From NCBI RefSeq assembly GCF_051106095.1, contig NC_135783.1:204086472-204150471 (forward strand): a DNA stretch of 64,000 bases, in the 5' to 3' direction. This DNA comes from Pogona vitticeps (lineage: Eukaryota > Chordata > Lepidosauria > Squamata > Agamidae). The translations under genes were made by a program, and so were the position numbers. Below, piece after piece: positions 53,601-63,756 of this stretch (positions are counted from its first letter, which is position 1; each line of letters begins with the position of its first letter). Under the pieces are notes generated by a model, which ran no database searches, was not told where the DNA came from, and saw only the letters and a program-made list of their open reading frames with translations.

Positions 53601-55026
53601 GAGAGATTATCTGCCCCTCAATCCCTGCCACCTTCATGCTCTCATTTGGGATTATAAACTCCCTAGGAATAATATCTGGATGGCACAGGGTTACCTGGGA
53701 ACACGTGTCCCGCAGCCCCCTATACTGACGGTCAAGTATTCCTACGTCCACCCCGGCTGTCTCAAACAACTGAGAATCTGTTTTTACCAGCAAGCAGCGC
53801 TTTACCTCCCCAAGAGGACCATTTTCCTCAGCCTGATCAGCATAGGTAGCTGTTCCAGACTGAGTAGTCATGGCAACAGGCTCCCTCTGTGACAATGAGC
53901 TTTGCTCTTTCTGGACACAGAACACAGCTTTTGGCTTGGTCCCACTAGCATTCTGAGGCACCATTCCTTTTAGCTGCTTTAATTTTTCACACTCTGAGAT
54001 TAGATGACCCTTTCCCTGACAGAAATAACATTTTCTAGTGTATTTGGATTCTCTCTCCTCTTGTTTCGGTTTTCCCTCCAAATTCTGAGGGCTTGGTTTC
54101 ATGCCTGAGGGCTTCCCTTCACCATGGGCCCCTCCCCCTTGCTGGCTTTTCCCTGGTCCCTGAGAGTACTTGCTGTAGGTTTCTTTGGGTTTACCTACAG
54201 ATTTCCCCTCACCCAAGGGCTTTCTTATTTGGGAGATAAAATCCGCGATTTCTGCGGCTGCTGCCACAGATTTCGGTTTCCTTTCCCTCACCTGGAATTT
54301 CAATTCCCCCTGCAGGACTGAATAGAACTGTTCCAGGGCTATCAAGTCTTTAAGCTGCTCATAGGTCTCTATTCCCTCCTGCGATAGCCATTTCTCAAGC
54401 AGCCTCACCAATTGGGCCCCCACTTGGGTAAAAGTTTGTTCTGGTTTTTTAGTGAGGGACCTGAATCTTTGTCTCAGCTGCTCTGCATTTATCCCATGTC
54501 TTGCAAACACCAGTTTTTTAAACTCTGCAAAATCTTTCATCAATTCCTCAGGCATCTCGGCATAAACCTCAGCCAGGCTACCACTGATTAAAGACCGCAT
54601 GATGGTCATCTTCTCAGTTTCCCTTACTGAGAAGTCCACAAACGCTCTTTCCACTAAGGAAAAGAACACCTCAGGACAATCTCCCTTGTGGTACACAGGG
54701 AATTTCTTCAGGTCAGCCTTAGACAGTTGGCCTCCCTCAGAATCCCTATTATTATTATTGTTCTGGTTCATCATTTCCAGTTTTCTTAATTCAAACGCCA
54801 TTCTTTCTTTTTCCAGAGCAATTTTCTCTCTCTCTAATCTTTCTTCTTTTTCCAATTGCCTCATCCTCAGTTCATGCTGTTGGGCTATGAGCAATTTTCT
54901 GAGTTCTGGGTCCTGCTCTCCTGTGCTGTCACCTTGCACTGAGCCAAATTCATCCTCAGAACCTTGGTCAATCTGGGGGTCTTTCACTTCACTCATGTCT
55001 GCTACTTGGCTTCGAGTCAAGGGCAT
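50605..55026 (-). CDS. Gag-pol polyprotein of the GMR1-like Gypsy element
   Basis: One frame of 1473 codons. Domains in order: an N-terminal charged coiled coil (about 45-90) and a gag core (about 105-270); a zinc knuckle CYFCQGKGHLISEC (333-346); a protease-like region (about 400-510); an integrase zinc finger with HSDMFAAHLG and CDVCQ (about 629-670), then the integrase core with VDIVGPLP, ITDLGASF and YHPESNGLTE (about 698-795); a GPY-type end; reverse transcriptase with IRFCVDYRKLN, FISSLDLVKGYWQ and VAYIDDIG; and RNase H starting YTDASNSGVGAVL. No frameshift separates gag from pol. These proteins serve the element's own copying; there is no sign of host domestication. Confidence 0.93.
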   Translation of the reverse strand: MPLTRSQVADMSEVKDPQIDQGSEDEFGSVQGDSTGEQDPELRKLLIAQQHELRMRQLEKEERLEREKIALEKERMAFELRKLEMMNQNNNNNRDSEGGQLSKADLKKFPVYHKGDCPEVFFSLVERAFVDFSVRETEKMTIMRSLISGSLAEVYAEMPEELMKDFAEFKKLVFARHGINAEQLRQRFRSLTKKPEQTFTQVGAQLVRLLEKWLSQEGIETYEQLKDLIALEQFYSVLQGELKFQVRERKPKSVAAAAEIADFISQIRKPLGEGKSVGKPKETYSKYSQGPGKSQQGGGAHGEGKPSGMKPSPQNLEGKPKQEERESKYTRKCYFCQGKGHLISECEKLKQLKGMVPQNASGTKPKAVFCVQKEQSSLSQREPVAMTTQSGTATYADQAEENGPLGEVKRCLLVKTDSQLFETAGVDVGILDRQYRGLRDTCSQVTLCHPDIIPREFIIPNESMKVAGIEGQIISLPVAEVPVNFQGWRGDWRIAISSTLPAAVLVGNDLAEHVKRVLVITRSQATTGTVQGGNDEPETEAGGGSSEAVVETLTTDSRFGQEQKADATLQKCFEQVTDAQLTPETPVRFLEKKGILYRETLRNISKGGDGIRSQLVVPEKYRPMILQRGHSDMFAAHLGVNKTQQRITQNFYWPDIGKQIREFCKQCDVCQRQGNNRDRTKAKLCPLPVIDTPFKCIGVDIVGPLPKATKRGNRFILTIVDHATRYPEAIPLTNIETNTVADALVGYMSRMGFASEIITDLGASFTSKLMKRLWQICGIKHKETTAYHPESNGLTEKFNGTLMRMIRAYLAENPNNWDQKLQSLLFAYRSVPQASTGFSPFELLFGRRVKGPLDLIKQNWEQITQDDPQDVVTYIDTLMNDLKRNLELAAENLQAQKVKQKTWYDRKARERHFDPGEEVLWLRPCRENKLQLKWAGPYRVISKMSDLNYLIEQEENQARRVVHVNALKPYYRGEQRVLFAIKAAESEEAELPFWEGRGEVKYNPEEVKISPALTQDQQQELKMLLRKYQQVFSNKPGIVKGVMHRIHTGDAPPQAVSPYRVTGPYRDKVRKELDEMLRENIIVPSSSPWSSPIVLVDKPDGSIRFCVDYRKLNRVTTPDAYPMPRLDNLIETIGGCRFISSLDLVKGYWQLRIDPRDQEKTAFCSPFGLYEFRVLSFGLRNAPATFQRLMDQTLAGLSDFTVAYIDDIGIFSNTWEDHLIHLELVLQRLSAAGLTVKASKCQLGSPEIKYLGHMVGGGMIKPLEAKIEAVRDWPRPTTKRKVKSFLGLVGYYRKFIPRFSEIATPLTDLTRKKADDRIPWTSDCEAAFQRLKEALINYPVLHAPDFDREFIIYTDASNSGVGAVLCQEDENGDQHPVSYLSRKLQKGERHLATVEKECLAIVYAIQKAKPYIWGRHFVLCTDHSPLQWLKTMKTHNSKLMRWALNLQDYDFEVKVVRGSVNCVADALSRRPED

Positions 55027-55466
55027 ACCCCCCCCCTCAGAACAGGCTGCTTTAAAAAGTCAAGCCTCAGAATAAAACGACCACTTTTTTTCCTTCTTGC
55101 CTCAGAACCAGCTCTCCCTAGAGATTGCTGCTGTTCTTCAGCACTAAATTTGCAACAGTATCGAGTCAGAGCCTACCCCCCTCTGCTGGGCCTCTCAGCT
55201 GGCAAGCTAGCTCACTGTTGCTACGCAGTTTTGCCTCAGCGTTTTCCCGCCAAAATCAGGCTGCCTCAGAGCACCTTAATCTAAGTCTCCCCAGTTGGCA
55301 CGTTCTTCTACTAGTGCACCTCCCCGTGAGGTACACCTAGAAGATTACCTACGCGCCTCAGACTGTCCCTGACTAGACCCCCCTTGCTCTGGGCACACTT
55401 GCCAAGGCTTTGCTGGACCGCTGGACAACTGGACCAGTCGTATCCCACACGCTGGACACCAATCAA

Positions 55467-56009
55467 TGTGACAAACCCAGACCTACTGGGATATGTCACA
55501 CAGTTACACTAAGCTGCCACCAACCATTCCCTATAATAAGTCACACAGACCAGGGATGGATTTTTAAACAATAAAAGAATAAGGTTTATTTTAAATACAA
55601 ACAGGGTAAATAAAACAATCAGGTGAATAAAATAAAGTAACGTGGCTTATTCTCACACACACAAGCATACAGTTTGGTTCACCTAGAACCTTTAACTTAA
55701 AGCACAGACCCTGAACCCATCAGTTCTGGCTAACCAACAGACCCCTGAACCTTTCAGGCTGGTACTCTGACACACAGTAGTACCCTGTCAGACACCCAGA
55801 CTCCCACAACAGCTTCTTCTTCCCCAGCTGCTGCTTCGTCCCAACCCAGTGTCTCACAGTCTGTCTCAGCATCTCCCTTCACCACACAGGCATCACATAT
55901 TTATACAGTACAGCCCCTCCTCCTGATGTCCCGCCTTCCACTCCCCATAGGATGGAACTTTCCCTCCAAACCCATGACAGACAGGTAACATCAGTGCTGT
56001 TATGTAACA
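55467..56009 (-). repeat. 5' LTR of the Gypsy element
   Basis: 543 bp, partner of 49797-50337. The leader between this LTR and the gag start is about 440 bp. A TGGTGTCCAGCG stretch a few bases into the leader could be the primer-binding site, but I could not match it to a particular tRNA. Confidence 0.93.
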
Positions 56010-56457
56010 GTGTCTTCCCTGGTGAACTTAATATTTGGGTCCACTGTGTTTATGTGGTCTGCGAAGGCCTGTATTTCCTGAAACTTGATTTTCACCCAGG
56101 TGTTGTCCATGTACCTGAACCAATGGGTTGGAGTCGTCCCCTGGAAGGTGTTTAGTGCCTTCTTTTCCACTTCTTCCATGTATACATTGGCAACAATGTG
56201 CGACGCCAGGGAACTCATGGTACAACCATGTTTCTGTCTGTAAAAGTCACATCTGTAGGTGAAGTTAGTGGTGTTCAGACACAGGTCCAGGAGCAGGGAT
56301 ATCTTCCTTTGTCCGCCAGCAATATGGTGATGGTCTCATTCCTGCTGAGAGACGTCAGAGCACTTCTTCCTGTCTGATGAGGTTAGATGGTGGTGGTTGA
56401 GTGCTGGAAGGTTTTGCAGAAACTTTCATATGGACTTGTTTTCCTACCAACTCTTCT

Positions 56458-57037
56458 CAAACTTAAGGTACTTGGATAATTCACTCTATTTCATAAACCG
56501 TTTAACTAACATATGTGAAAAGGCAATCCGCTCATAAACTTAGAACTCCCAACTTCTGGCTCAGGAGCCAGATAGATACCTAAACTAATGGGCTATCTAA
56601 CAGATCTTGCGAACAGGACTGGAGAAAAACAGAATCTCCCCCTATACACAAAATTTTGCTGTGGTAGTCCACCAAAAACTGTGATTTCTCTATGTGGGCC
56701 CCAGTTACTTTCTCCAGCTGTCTAGAGGTACATAGAAGGCATTGAAGGGGGTTTATCTCATGCCTCTCTATGCCCCTGGAGAAAAGCAAACAATCTCTGT
56801 GTGAGGGGCAACGGCTGCAACGTTGCTTATAGAAACCAAGTGGAGCACCAGGTTCTAACAACTGGCAAAGACTGACTTACAAGCCAAGACTCCTGGTCAT
56901 ACAAAGCAATGGTTTAGCACAAGCCTCAATGACCTCTACAGGTTAGAGAACAATCCAGTCCCCAACAGTGATAACCGGTGAAGAGTTAGAGCCAAGACAC
57001 TATGAAGATGATTCAATTACAGCAACAGTTTCTGGTG
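56458..57037. other. Intergenic DNA, nothing recognised
   Basis: Short interval between the truncated Penelope-like element and a SINE. The minus-strand frame 56580-56861 has no recognisable domain. Confidence 0.5.
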
Positions 57038-57268
57038 CTGGCTGGATAGCTCAGCTGAGTTGGGTATCAGGCTGAAGAACCAGAGGTTGGGAGTTTGATT
57101 CCCCTCCTGGGGGTCCTGGCAAAAGAGCCAGCCTGTGTGGCCCTGGACAAGCTGCAGAGTCCCACTGTCTGGAGGAGGATGAGACAGTAACCTCTCCTGA
57201 GTATTCTGTGTCTAGAAAATCCTGAATGGGCAGCCATAAGCAGGAACTGACTTGATAGTATATAATTA
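57038..57268 (+). repeat. tRNA-derived SINE
   Basis: Starts with a tRNA-like head: GGATAGCTCAGCTGAGTTGG (A-box region), ATCAGGCTGAAGAACCAGAGG (anticodon-arm region, read in pieces) and GGGAGTTTGATTCCCC (B-box). The body has TGTGTGGCCCTGGACAAGCTGC, in pieces, and the end is GGAACTGACTTGATAG followed by ATATAATTATG. It is nearly full length and different from the Sauria-type SINE at 3171. Confidence 0.87.
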
Positions 57269-59000
57269 TGAAACTGATGGCACCCTGAGGAGCAATTTGT
57301 GTGTCAGCAGAGTTAAGCAAGGCCAAGAGGAGAGCACCAGCAACATGGCAAAGAATGAAAGAGACTTTCGTACCAAAGAAACTGACAGTACAAAGGCACC
57401 AGGAGGCAGATTTTGTAGTTGCTATTAAGGCAGTCAATATGCATGTTAACTAGTGATACTGGGGTGGCAGAGGGAACTGAAAAAGGAATTTGAATCTACA
57501 ACAAAGCCATAACCCATGGTAGGAGACACCTTCTTAGCTACAGTAAATGGCATTGTAAGAAACACTTACCAAGATTATTGCCATTCAGGAACGCTAGCCA
57601 GATTTCCGTGAACCAAAGATGTGTTCCTGGAACAGCAGTGTAGTGCCAAGTGTCTTAATCCTTCATGAAAATTAGTCTCTTAATGTCAGAGCTTGTGCCT
57701 CAGGGTGTATCTGATGAAATCTTATGCGAATCCAGTGCTGAGGGAATGTACGTATCAATGCAAACAGATCTCCCTGGGCCCAAGATCCTAGGAATACACA
57801 GTCATAACTAGCGGTATAACTGCTGCTGGATACCTACAACCAATGAGAAGACCTCTTGTTTTTGAAAGGTTGTGAATGAAACTTGGCTGGTGACAAGGAA
57901 GGCAAGCTCTGGTTCCTTGCACAAGAGCCAAAATGGCGAGACGAGCCACTGCTTTGTCTAGGAGGCCTCTGCAGTTCCCCATTTCCCCTGTGGTCAATGA
58001 GAGAACGCCCTCAATCTCACCCAGGTCTTTCAATGCTATTTATCTGGGGTTGAGTCACAAACAAAGGAAGAGCTGTTGTCTTTCTCCAGGATCGGAAGGG
58101 AGAAAAAGAAGCCTGAGCACCAGCCCCGATGGGCTAAATCAAGACCCGCTTCAGAATCCTTGCTTAGTATCATGGCAGCTGTCTCCAAGGCAAGGTTCAA
58201 ACAGACGTCTATAGTAAAAAAAATACTGATACTGAGATGTTAACAGCTATGTCCACTGTGGAGGACAGGTCACTACTAGTGGACAGGAGTGCAGCAGATA
58301 GACTGCTACCATATGAGGAAGCTCTCATCTTAATATATATTAATCCAGAGCATGATCATAGCATATGTGCCATTGAAATAAACAGGTTTTAAGATTAACT
58401 GTTCATATTGATTTCAATGAGGATAAAGAGGACTTCCTTTGGATTTAGGCTATGGGAATTCAGAGAAGAGCCTGAATTACACTATGAAGAATTCCTGGGC
58501 AGAGATCCAATCCAAATGTTTTAGGACTGCAGTGGCCCGTTTTACCGCAATGCGTACCTATAGGTTTTTGTCATGTACTGTACTGGTCATGGGGTACTGT
58601 ACTGGTCATGGGACCTGAGCCTACATGTCCTGAGCTCTGCAAATGTAAACATACAATGTGTAATTGTCAGCAGTGTAATTTCAATGTTTCGTCATGGATG
58701 CAAATTGCATGTCTGCACAGAACTCAAATATGTACATTTAATATCCTCATTGAAATGGCTTTGGAATTATAAAAATGTTTGCTGTTTTTACTTATAGTTA
58801 CTCTTCCTTTCCCTTTACAAAATATATTAGGGGACAGGATGAATTTGTCTATACTTTGATTGCAACAACCTTCTAAGGTTCGGTTCAGGACTTCATAAAC
58901 GGCAACATATTATGAGAACCCCAATGGATTAATGCTGAATTGCCACACTAATAACTGAATTATTAGTCCTGGTGCCAAAAGTTAAGACATCACTTGTTGT
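57269..59000. other. Intergenic DNA, nothing recognised
   Basis: No gene or clear element. A small tandem duplication, TACTGTACTGGTCATGGG twice, lies at about 58575-58612. Frames at 57051-57437 and 57933-58214 overlap repeats or lack motifs. Confidence 0.5.
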
Positions 59001-59159
59001 AACTTCTTATGCAACACCATTTTTTCAGTCCCACAGTGGTGCAATTAAAACATTTTCCAGAGATGCTTAGATATGCACAAGCACACAATGATGCTGAATT
59101 AAAAACTGAGGAATTTGATTCAGATTGCTATGCAATATATAAAGAAAAATGTGAGGGCC

Positions 59160-59445
59160 TTTTCAAGAAATGGGTGGAGGGCTGCTGTGGCAGCAGCACT
59201 GAAAGTGGCGGCAGAAGGGGGAATCCCGGGCACAGAGGTGCCTCGAGACCCCACTCCAGATCTGCCGCCAGCACCAGCTGCTTCAGATCCTGGCCCGCTG
59301 CCTGTTGAAGCACCAGCACTGTGGCTCCAGCCACCTTCTCAAGTTTGGCTGCGGGGGGGGGGGGGGAGAGATCCGGCGACTTATGGCTCGCGTGCCCGCT
59401 GTGGCACATGTGCCATAGGTTCGCCATTTCTGGCCTACAGCAACA
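59160..59445 (-). repeat. GC-rich interspersed repeat, probably non-autonomous DNA transposon remnant
   Basis: A GC-rich island in AT-rich DNA that ends in GTGCCATAGGTTCGCCATTTCTGG. On the minus strand this reads CCAGAAATGGCGAACCTATG, a widespread amniote hAT-like element start. It includes a run of about 14 G near 59351. The other terminus was not found, so limits and class are tentative. Confidence 0.45.
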
Positions 59446-62400
59446 CATGCAGGCAAACAGAGAAAAAATGTTAACATTTTTTAAAAAGCATCTCAGCACA
59501 AATGAACCTCAGCACTGGCTTGATGTCAATCATATAAAATGATTTGCTGGTATGGTATCAATTTAAGATGTGCTAAGGGATATCCTACTTATGTGTATTT
59601 TGCATGCCCCAAAAGAAGGGAGAGTAGATCTCTATTCCGAGAAAGAAGACAGCCAGTCTTCCAAGAAGGAATGTCCATATTACTAATTAAACCATGGGGA
59701 ATATCTGTGATTTCGTGTGATATTAAACTTCATATTCAGCTTTGAACCACACTGTAAGCAGCAAACAGTTCCAAAAAGCACTAAACTGGTAACTACTAGC
59801 AAATATCTCCATTTTAACTCTTTCAGAACAGACCCCTGAATCATCACACAATTTTATAAAACATGAATTAAGGTTTAATAATATAGGCAAATCTGTACAA
59901 ATATACTGTATAAGTGTTACTGGATTTATAATTTCATCACATGAATCTATAACAAGAGTATGACATTATCTAAAATCCTGCCAGTTAAAATACGCAAAAG
60001 GCGTAACTTTTGGAAGAGAATTGCCTCAAGGTAAGAAATTTCTGCAAGCATTCACACGGAGATTTCTTTACTTGAGGCAACCCACCTCCCAAAGTTCCAC
60101 CTTCTGTGTAACTAATGGACAGAAATTCAGCCATTACGTATTTTGGATGCTTTCAGGCGTCTCAGATGCACTTTGTTCTCTGTCTTGAAGTCAGTATTTT
60201 GATTACTTACATTTTGCCTCAGAGTCATCAAGTATCAACCCAACTTCAACTGTTTTGCAAAATGCCACCATGCACAGCTTTAAACTGAGTCGCCTCAGTT
60301 CTGATATAAAAGACATTTCATTGAGGGAACAAATGCAATAAATGATAACAGCAAGCAAACGATCAAGAATTGCTCTTTTTGCACTACAGCAAAGAAAAAA
60401 AGACAATTTTGCCACAGACACCTTATATCCAGATATGTTAATTTCTAAGGGAAGAGCATGAAAACTAGACCACACAATGTCTTCCTCTCAATATTTGCTC
60501 AAACAATATTTTGGGAGTATTTTACTCTACATAAAACATACTTTACACTTTTATCTTCTAAGAACTTTATAGACATACAAAATAATCCAACAGATGGTGG
60601 ACAAAATGCAGCTTGTTGGCTGCACATGGCCCTCCAATCCAATTTTTGCAGGAACCCACCCAAAAGGAACTAGTGCTCCCAAAAACCACACAGGATGAAC
60701 TGCCATTGAAAGGCTACCTCACCTCCCTCCAGCTGTGTTTTAAACACTAAACAGCCCCTTTAAAGAAGCTGGACCACTTTGTCACAGTCTGCTTTAAAAA
60801 CCATTTTCTGGCCTTGAACAGACCTAGAAGACTGAAAGAAGCATTTAAAATGCCCCCAAGGCTTCTGCCAGCAACGTCTATCCTTTTTCTGTGATTTGTT
60901 TTGGGGGTTGGGGAAGCTAAAAAGGGCCTCCAGCCTTCTGAGCCCATTCATCTTATAACTGATTGCATGACATTTAAAATTAAAATAGCTGTTGTACTCT
61001 TGTTTTATTTAATCACCCCTGTACAGGGGAAATAAACATCTAATTTCTTTTATCTCAAATGTTAACAAGGCAGTATTTAGTATGTATCTTTTCCCACTAA
61101 ACCTAGAGATATGAAACTTAGCAGGCATGCTAAGGGGGCCCTCAATGATGTACACCTGTTTAAATATGTTTCTTCCATTGTTCTTCATTCAAAACTGTCT
61201 GTGGCGTTGCCGCAGCATCCTCACTCACTAGGTGACACACATATCTATCCTTCCCTAAGGATGAGGCTGTAATAAGACCTAAAGTATTCATTTCTAATAC
61301 AGAGACTGTTGTCTGGTAAGAAGAGGAGGAGAGGAGAGGGAGCAGTCAAAAAGGTGGAATGCACAGCCAATGTGATGTATTGGGACAAAAATATCCCTAT
61401 TTTTTTGGCCAACCATGATGTTGTGAACAAGTCATGTGCTCTGGCAACAGGCTAGTCCCGTTCTGGGCAGTCTCTTCCCCATGTCCAGCATCTCTTCCCC
61501 CATTTCATTTTGCTTACATTCCACCTTCTTTTTCTGACCCTGGATGTTTGTATGGAATACCTCTGAAGCGATACACAACATTCTTTTGGACGCCGTTCAT
61601 TTTTATATTCCACAAAACATCAAATTTCTCACTGGGGTCAGAAATGCCCAGCAACTCATACAACACTTTTTTTTTCATCTTAGTGCATGAAGATTAACTG
61701 AGTGTGAGCAGCCTACTTTATACATGCTAAATGTTCACCCAGTAATTATGATTAAGTCTATCCTAGATGTCCTAGTAGCTGTTTGTCCCCAGTAGCTGTT
61801 TGTCCCCGCTCTTACCTTTCTATGAAGAAAGGTAAGAGCGTTCTGTAAAGAGAATGGTGTGGCTACTGGCAGAAGTCATGGGTGAATGTTTGCCCACATG
61901 GCATGACCTCTTGTCTTCGTCAAATGTTCACATTCTGTTTGAAAATTTCATCCAGCAAAACAGAAATAGGGAAAGCACTGGTATGGATACTTTACCATGA
62001 ACAAGCAAACCATGATATTCCTTAACAGTGGAAGAGTATGCAGCTGCAATATCAGGTTCTATACAGTAAAAATCGCTTTCTTTGCTTGTTTGTTTTTTAC
62101 ATACCAGAAGAACAGCAAGCACAGACTCATTGGCTGAAATCCAACAGTAAGCCACAGCCAGAGTAACCCTACTGAAACAATTGAACTGACAGAGGAGGTG
62201 ACTCACAAAATCCCCACCGATTCAGTGGTCTTGTTCTAGTTGTGACTTACTACTAGATTTCAGCCGCTTTCAGAAAACCACTAAATGTACCTGAGGCACT
62301 GCAGTTCTCTTGCCTCCACATATGAAAAATTTAAGGAAAAAAAACACGTTTTGTTGCATCACCTCTCACATATATGTATAAAAAGTCACTTTATACCACC

Positions 62401-63756
62401 AATGGATGAGAGAGCTTTTTTTGATGTTTCTTTCCTGTTAAGAAAAGCCCAAAAGGAATCAAAGGAATGACCTGAACGTGCAGCACCTGTTTTTACTATG
62501 CAGTATTATCTCTTTATTTATTGTAATCCATCTGAGGAAAGGGAATACATTTTGTTTCCATATGTCCTCATTTTTCTATGTTCAGCAAACCACTCCATGA
62601 CCGGGTAGAAATCCAACCTTTACTTCCTTCTAAACCTAGCTTTTTCTGACAGATGCCCACATCTGATTATTGCAACAGGCACATGCATAAAAAAAAACTT
62701 TGCCCTTTCTTCTCTGTCCCTTGTGGCACTTTTTCCTCATCTGACAGAAAAATGGAAACATCAGCAAACTCAGAAATGGCAGCGGCAGCATAGACTACAA
62801 TGGTAAGCATCCTTCCATGTTGTTTTCATTCCCTATGACCGAAGAAAAATGGGATATGTGACACACATTTTAAAACTCACACATCCAACCTGCCAATTGT
62901 ATCAAATACTGTAGCGGCTTTCCTTTAACAGAAAGTGCTCCTGTTCACGCATGAGGGAAACTCAATTTTCACTGCACAGTGAAACCTCCCCTGCCCCCCC
63001 CAGGAGATTCTACAGTATAGTATTTACAAATTCAGTCAACCTGGCTTGTCTTCAGGAACAATGTTTCCCTTTCAGACAAAGCATACAAAGTCTTCTACAA
63101 GAGACAAGATACAGTAACAAAGCATACAAAATTAACTGCAACGTGTACTATGAATACACTATACTGTACTGGAGGCTACTTAGAACCATACAATGACCAG
63201 CACATCTAAAAGAATTGCTTATAGGGAAAAGATTTTATCCAGAATAAATGACAACCCCAAAGACCAATGGGACTGGATTTTGTTTTCAGGACAAATGGTA
63301 CAAAGTACTGCCTTCACTCTTTCTGTAGCTACACCTTTATAATATTCTGATTGTCTACTTACTGTAGTCTGTTATGTTATAAATATTACTATAACAACCA
63401 TTCTTTAAGACATGGAAAATGCAAATTCCAGTGGTTCAAAGAAATTAAATTTATTTTCAGTCCAAATTGTTCATTTGCACTGAACTGTCTAAACCAAAAT
63501 GTAAATAATGCAGTAGTTTGTTTCCTTCTGGCAACAGAGACGTAGGATACATAAACCATGAAATATTAAATACAGCACACCATATTACACATAAAACATG
63601 TTTTTCCATTTCAAGTTTATTAAAACTTTAGCAGTACAAATGATCCATGTTGTGGATTATCAAAAGACCAAACTGAAGTCCACATTTTTTAAAAAAAATG
63701 TTCCCCAAAATGTCTCCAAAACCTGGAGGCAGAATGGAAACAGTAAGTTCACAACC
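59446..63756 (-). other. Probable PPIG 3' UTR and intergenic DNA
   Basis: AT-rich, largely repeat-free and without coding potential. Minus-strand AATAAA hexamers occur near 62512-62521 and elsewhere, so the PPIG 3' UTR could reach at least that far. A tandem 17-bp duplication with a perfect hairpin lies at 61774-61840. No supported open frame. Confidence 0.45.
61774..61840. repeat. 17-bp tandem duplication and 15-bp perfect hairpin
   Basis: AGTAGCTGTTTGTCCCC occurs twice in tandem (61774-61790, 61791-61807). Immediately after, CGCTCTTACCTTTCT (61807-61821) pairs perfectly with AGAAAGGTAAGAGCG (61826-61840) across a 4-base loop. Confidence 0.93.

Larger units (their letters stand above)
49797..56009 (-). 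mobile_element. Ty3/Gypsy LTR retrotransposon, GMR1-like, looks whole
   Basis: Total 6213 bp, read on the minus strand, with LTRs at 55467-56009 (5') and 49797-50337 (3'). On that strand the LTRs begin TGTTACATAAC and end TTTGTCACA. A 5-bp target duplication, GTGTC, lies at 49792-49796 and just after 56009. A purine tract AAAGAGGGGAGG adjoins the 3' LTR. The LTRs differ only at a few bases and one 2-bp indel near one end, so the insertion is young. One long gag-pol frame lies between them, and the element looks whole. Integrase precedes reverse transcriptase, the order known for GMR1-like Ty3/Gypsy elements. It is inserted into a Penelope-like element. Confidence 0.95.
48775..56457 (-). mobile_element. 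Penelope-like element, interrupted by a Ty3/Gypsy element
   Basis: Minus strand. On the right side of the Gypsy insertion (56010-56457) is reverse transcriptase sequence, SHIVANVYMEEVEKKALNTF and FRYMDNTWVKIK. On the left (49796 down to about 48990) the protein resumes with LAFMDSAGLGIEIYRKPTDT, then a GIY-YIG type endonuclease region (IVCAVQCKEECSELYTGE, LNRRMVEHRRG, HLKDKGHSFDD). The element's end at about 48800-48860 has TTTTGCTACTCATCCAAGTAG and CTTCTTCAGTCTGAG, a typical Penelope terminus of reptiles. The coding region is broken and 5'-truncated. It belongs to a different Penelope subfamily from the one at 19459-27923. Confidence 0.88.

Noticed and set aside
59009-59160. Short frame reading HFPEMLRYAQAHNDAEL preceded by a TTTTTTCAG acceptor-like site
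   Set aside because: Looked like a possible exon, but no donor in frame before the adjacent repeat and no family I recognise. Not part of PPIG or CFAP210.
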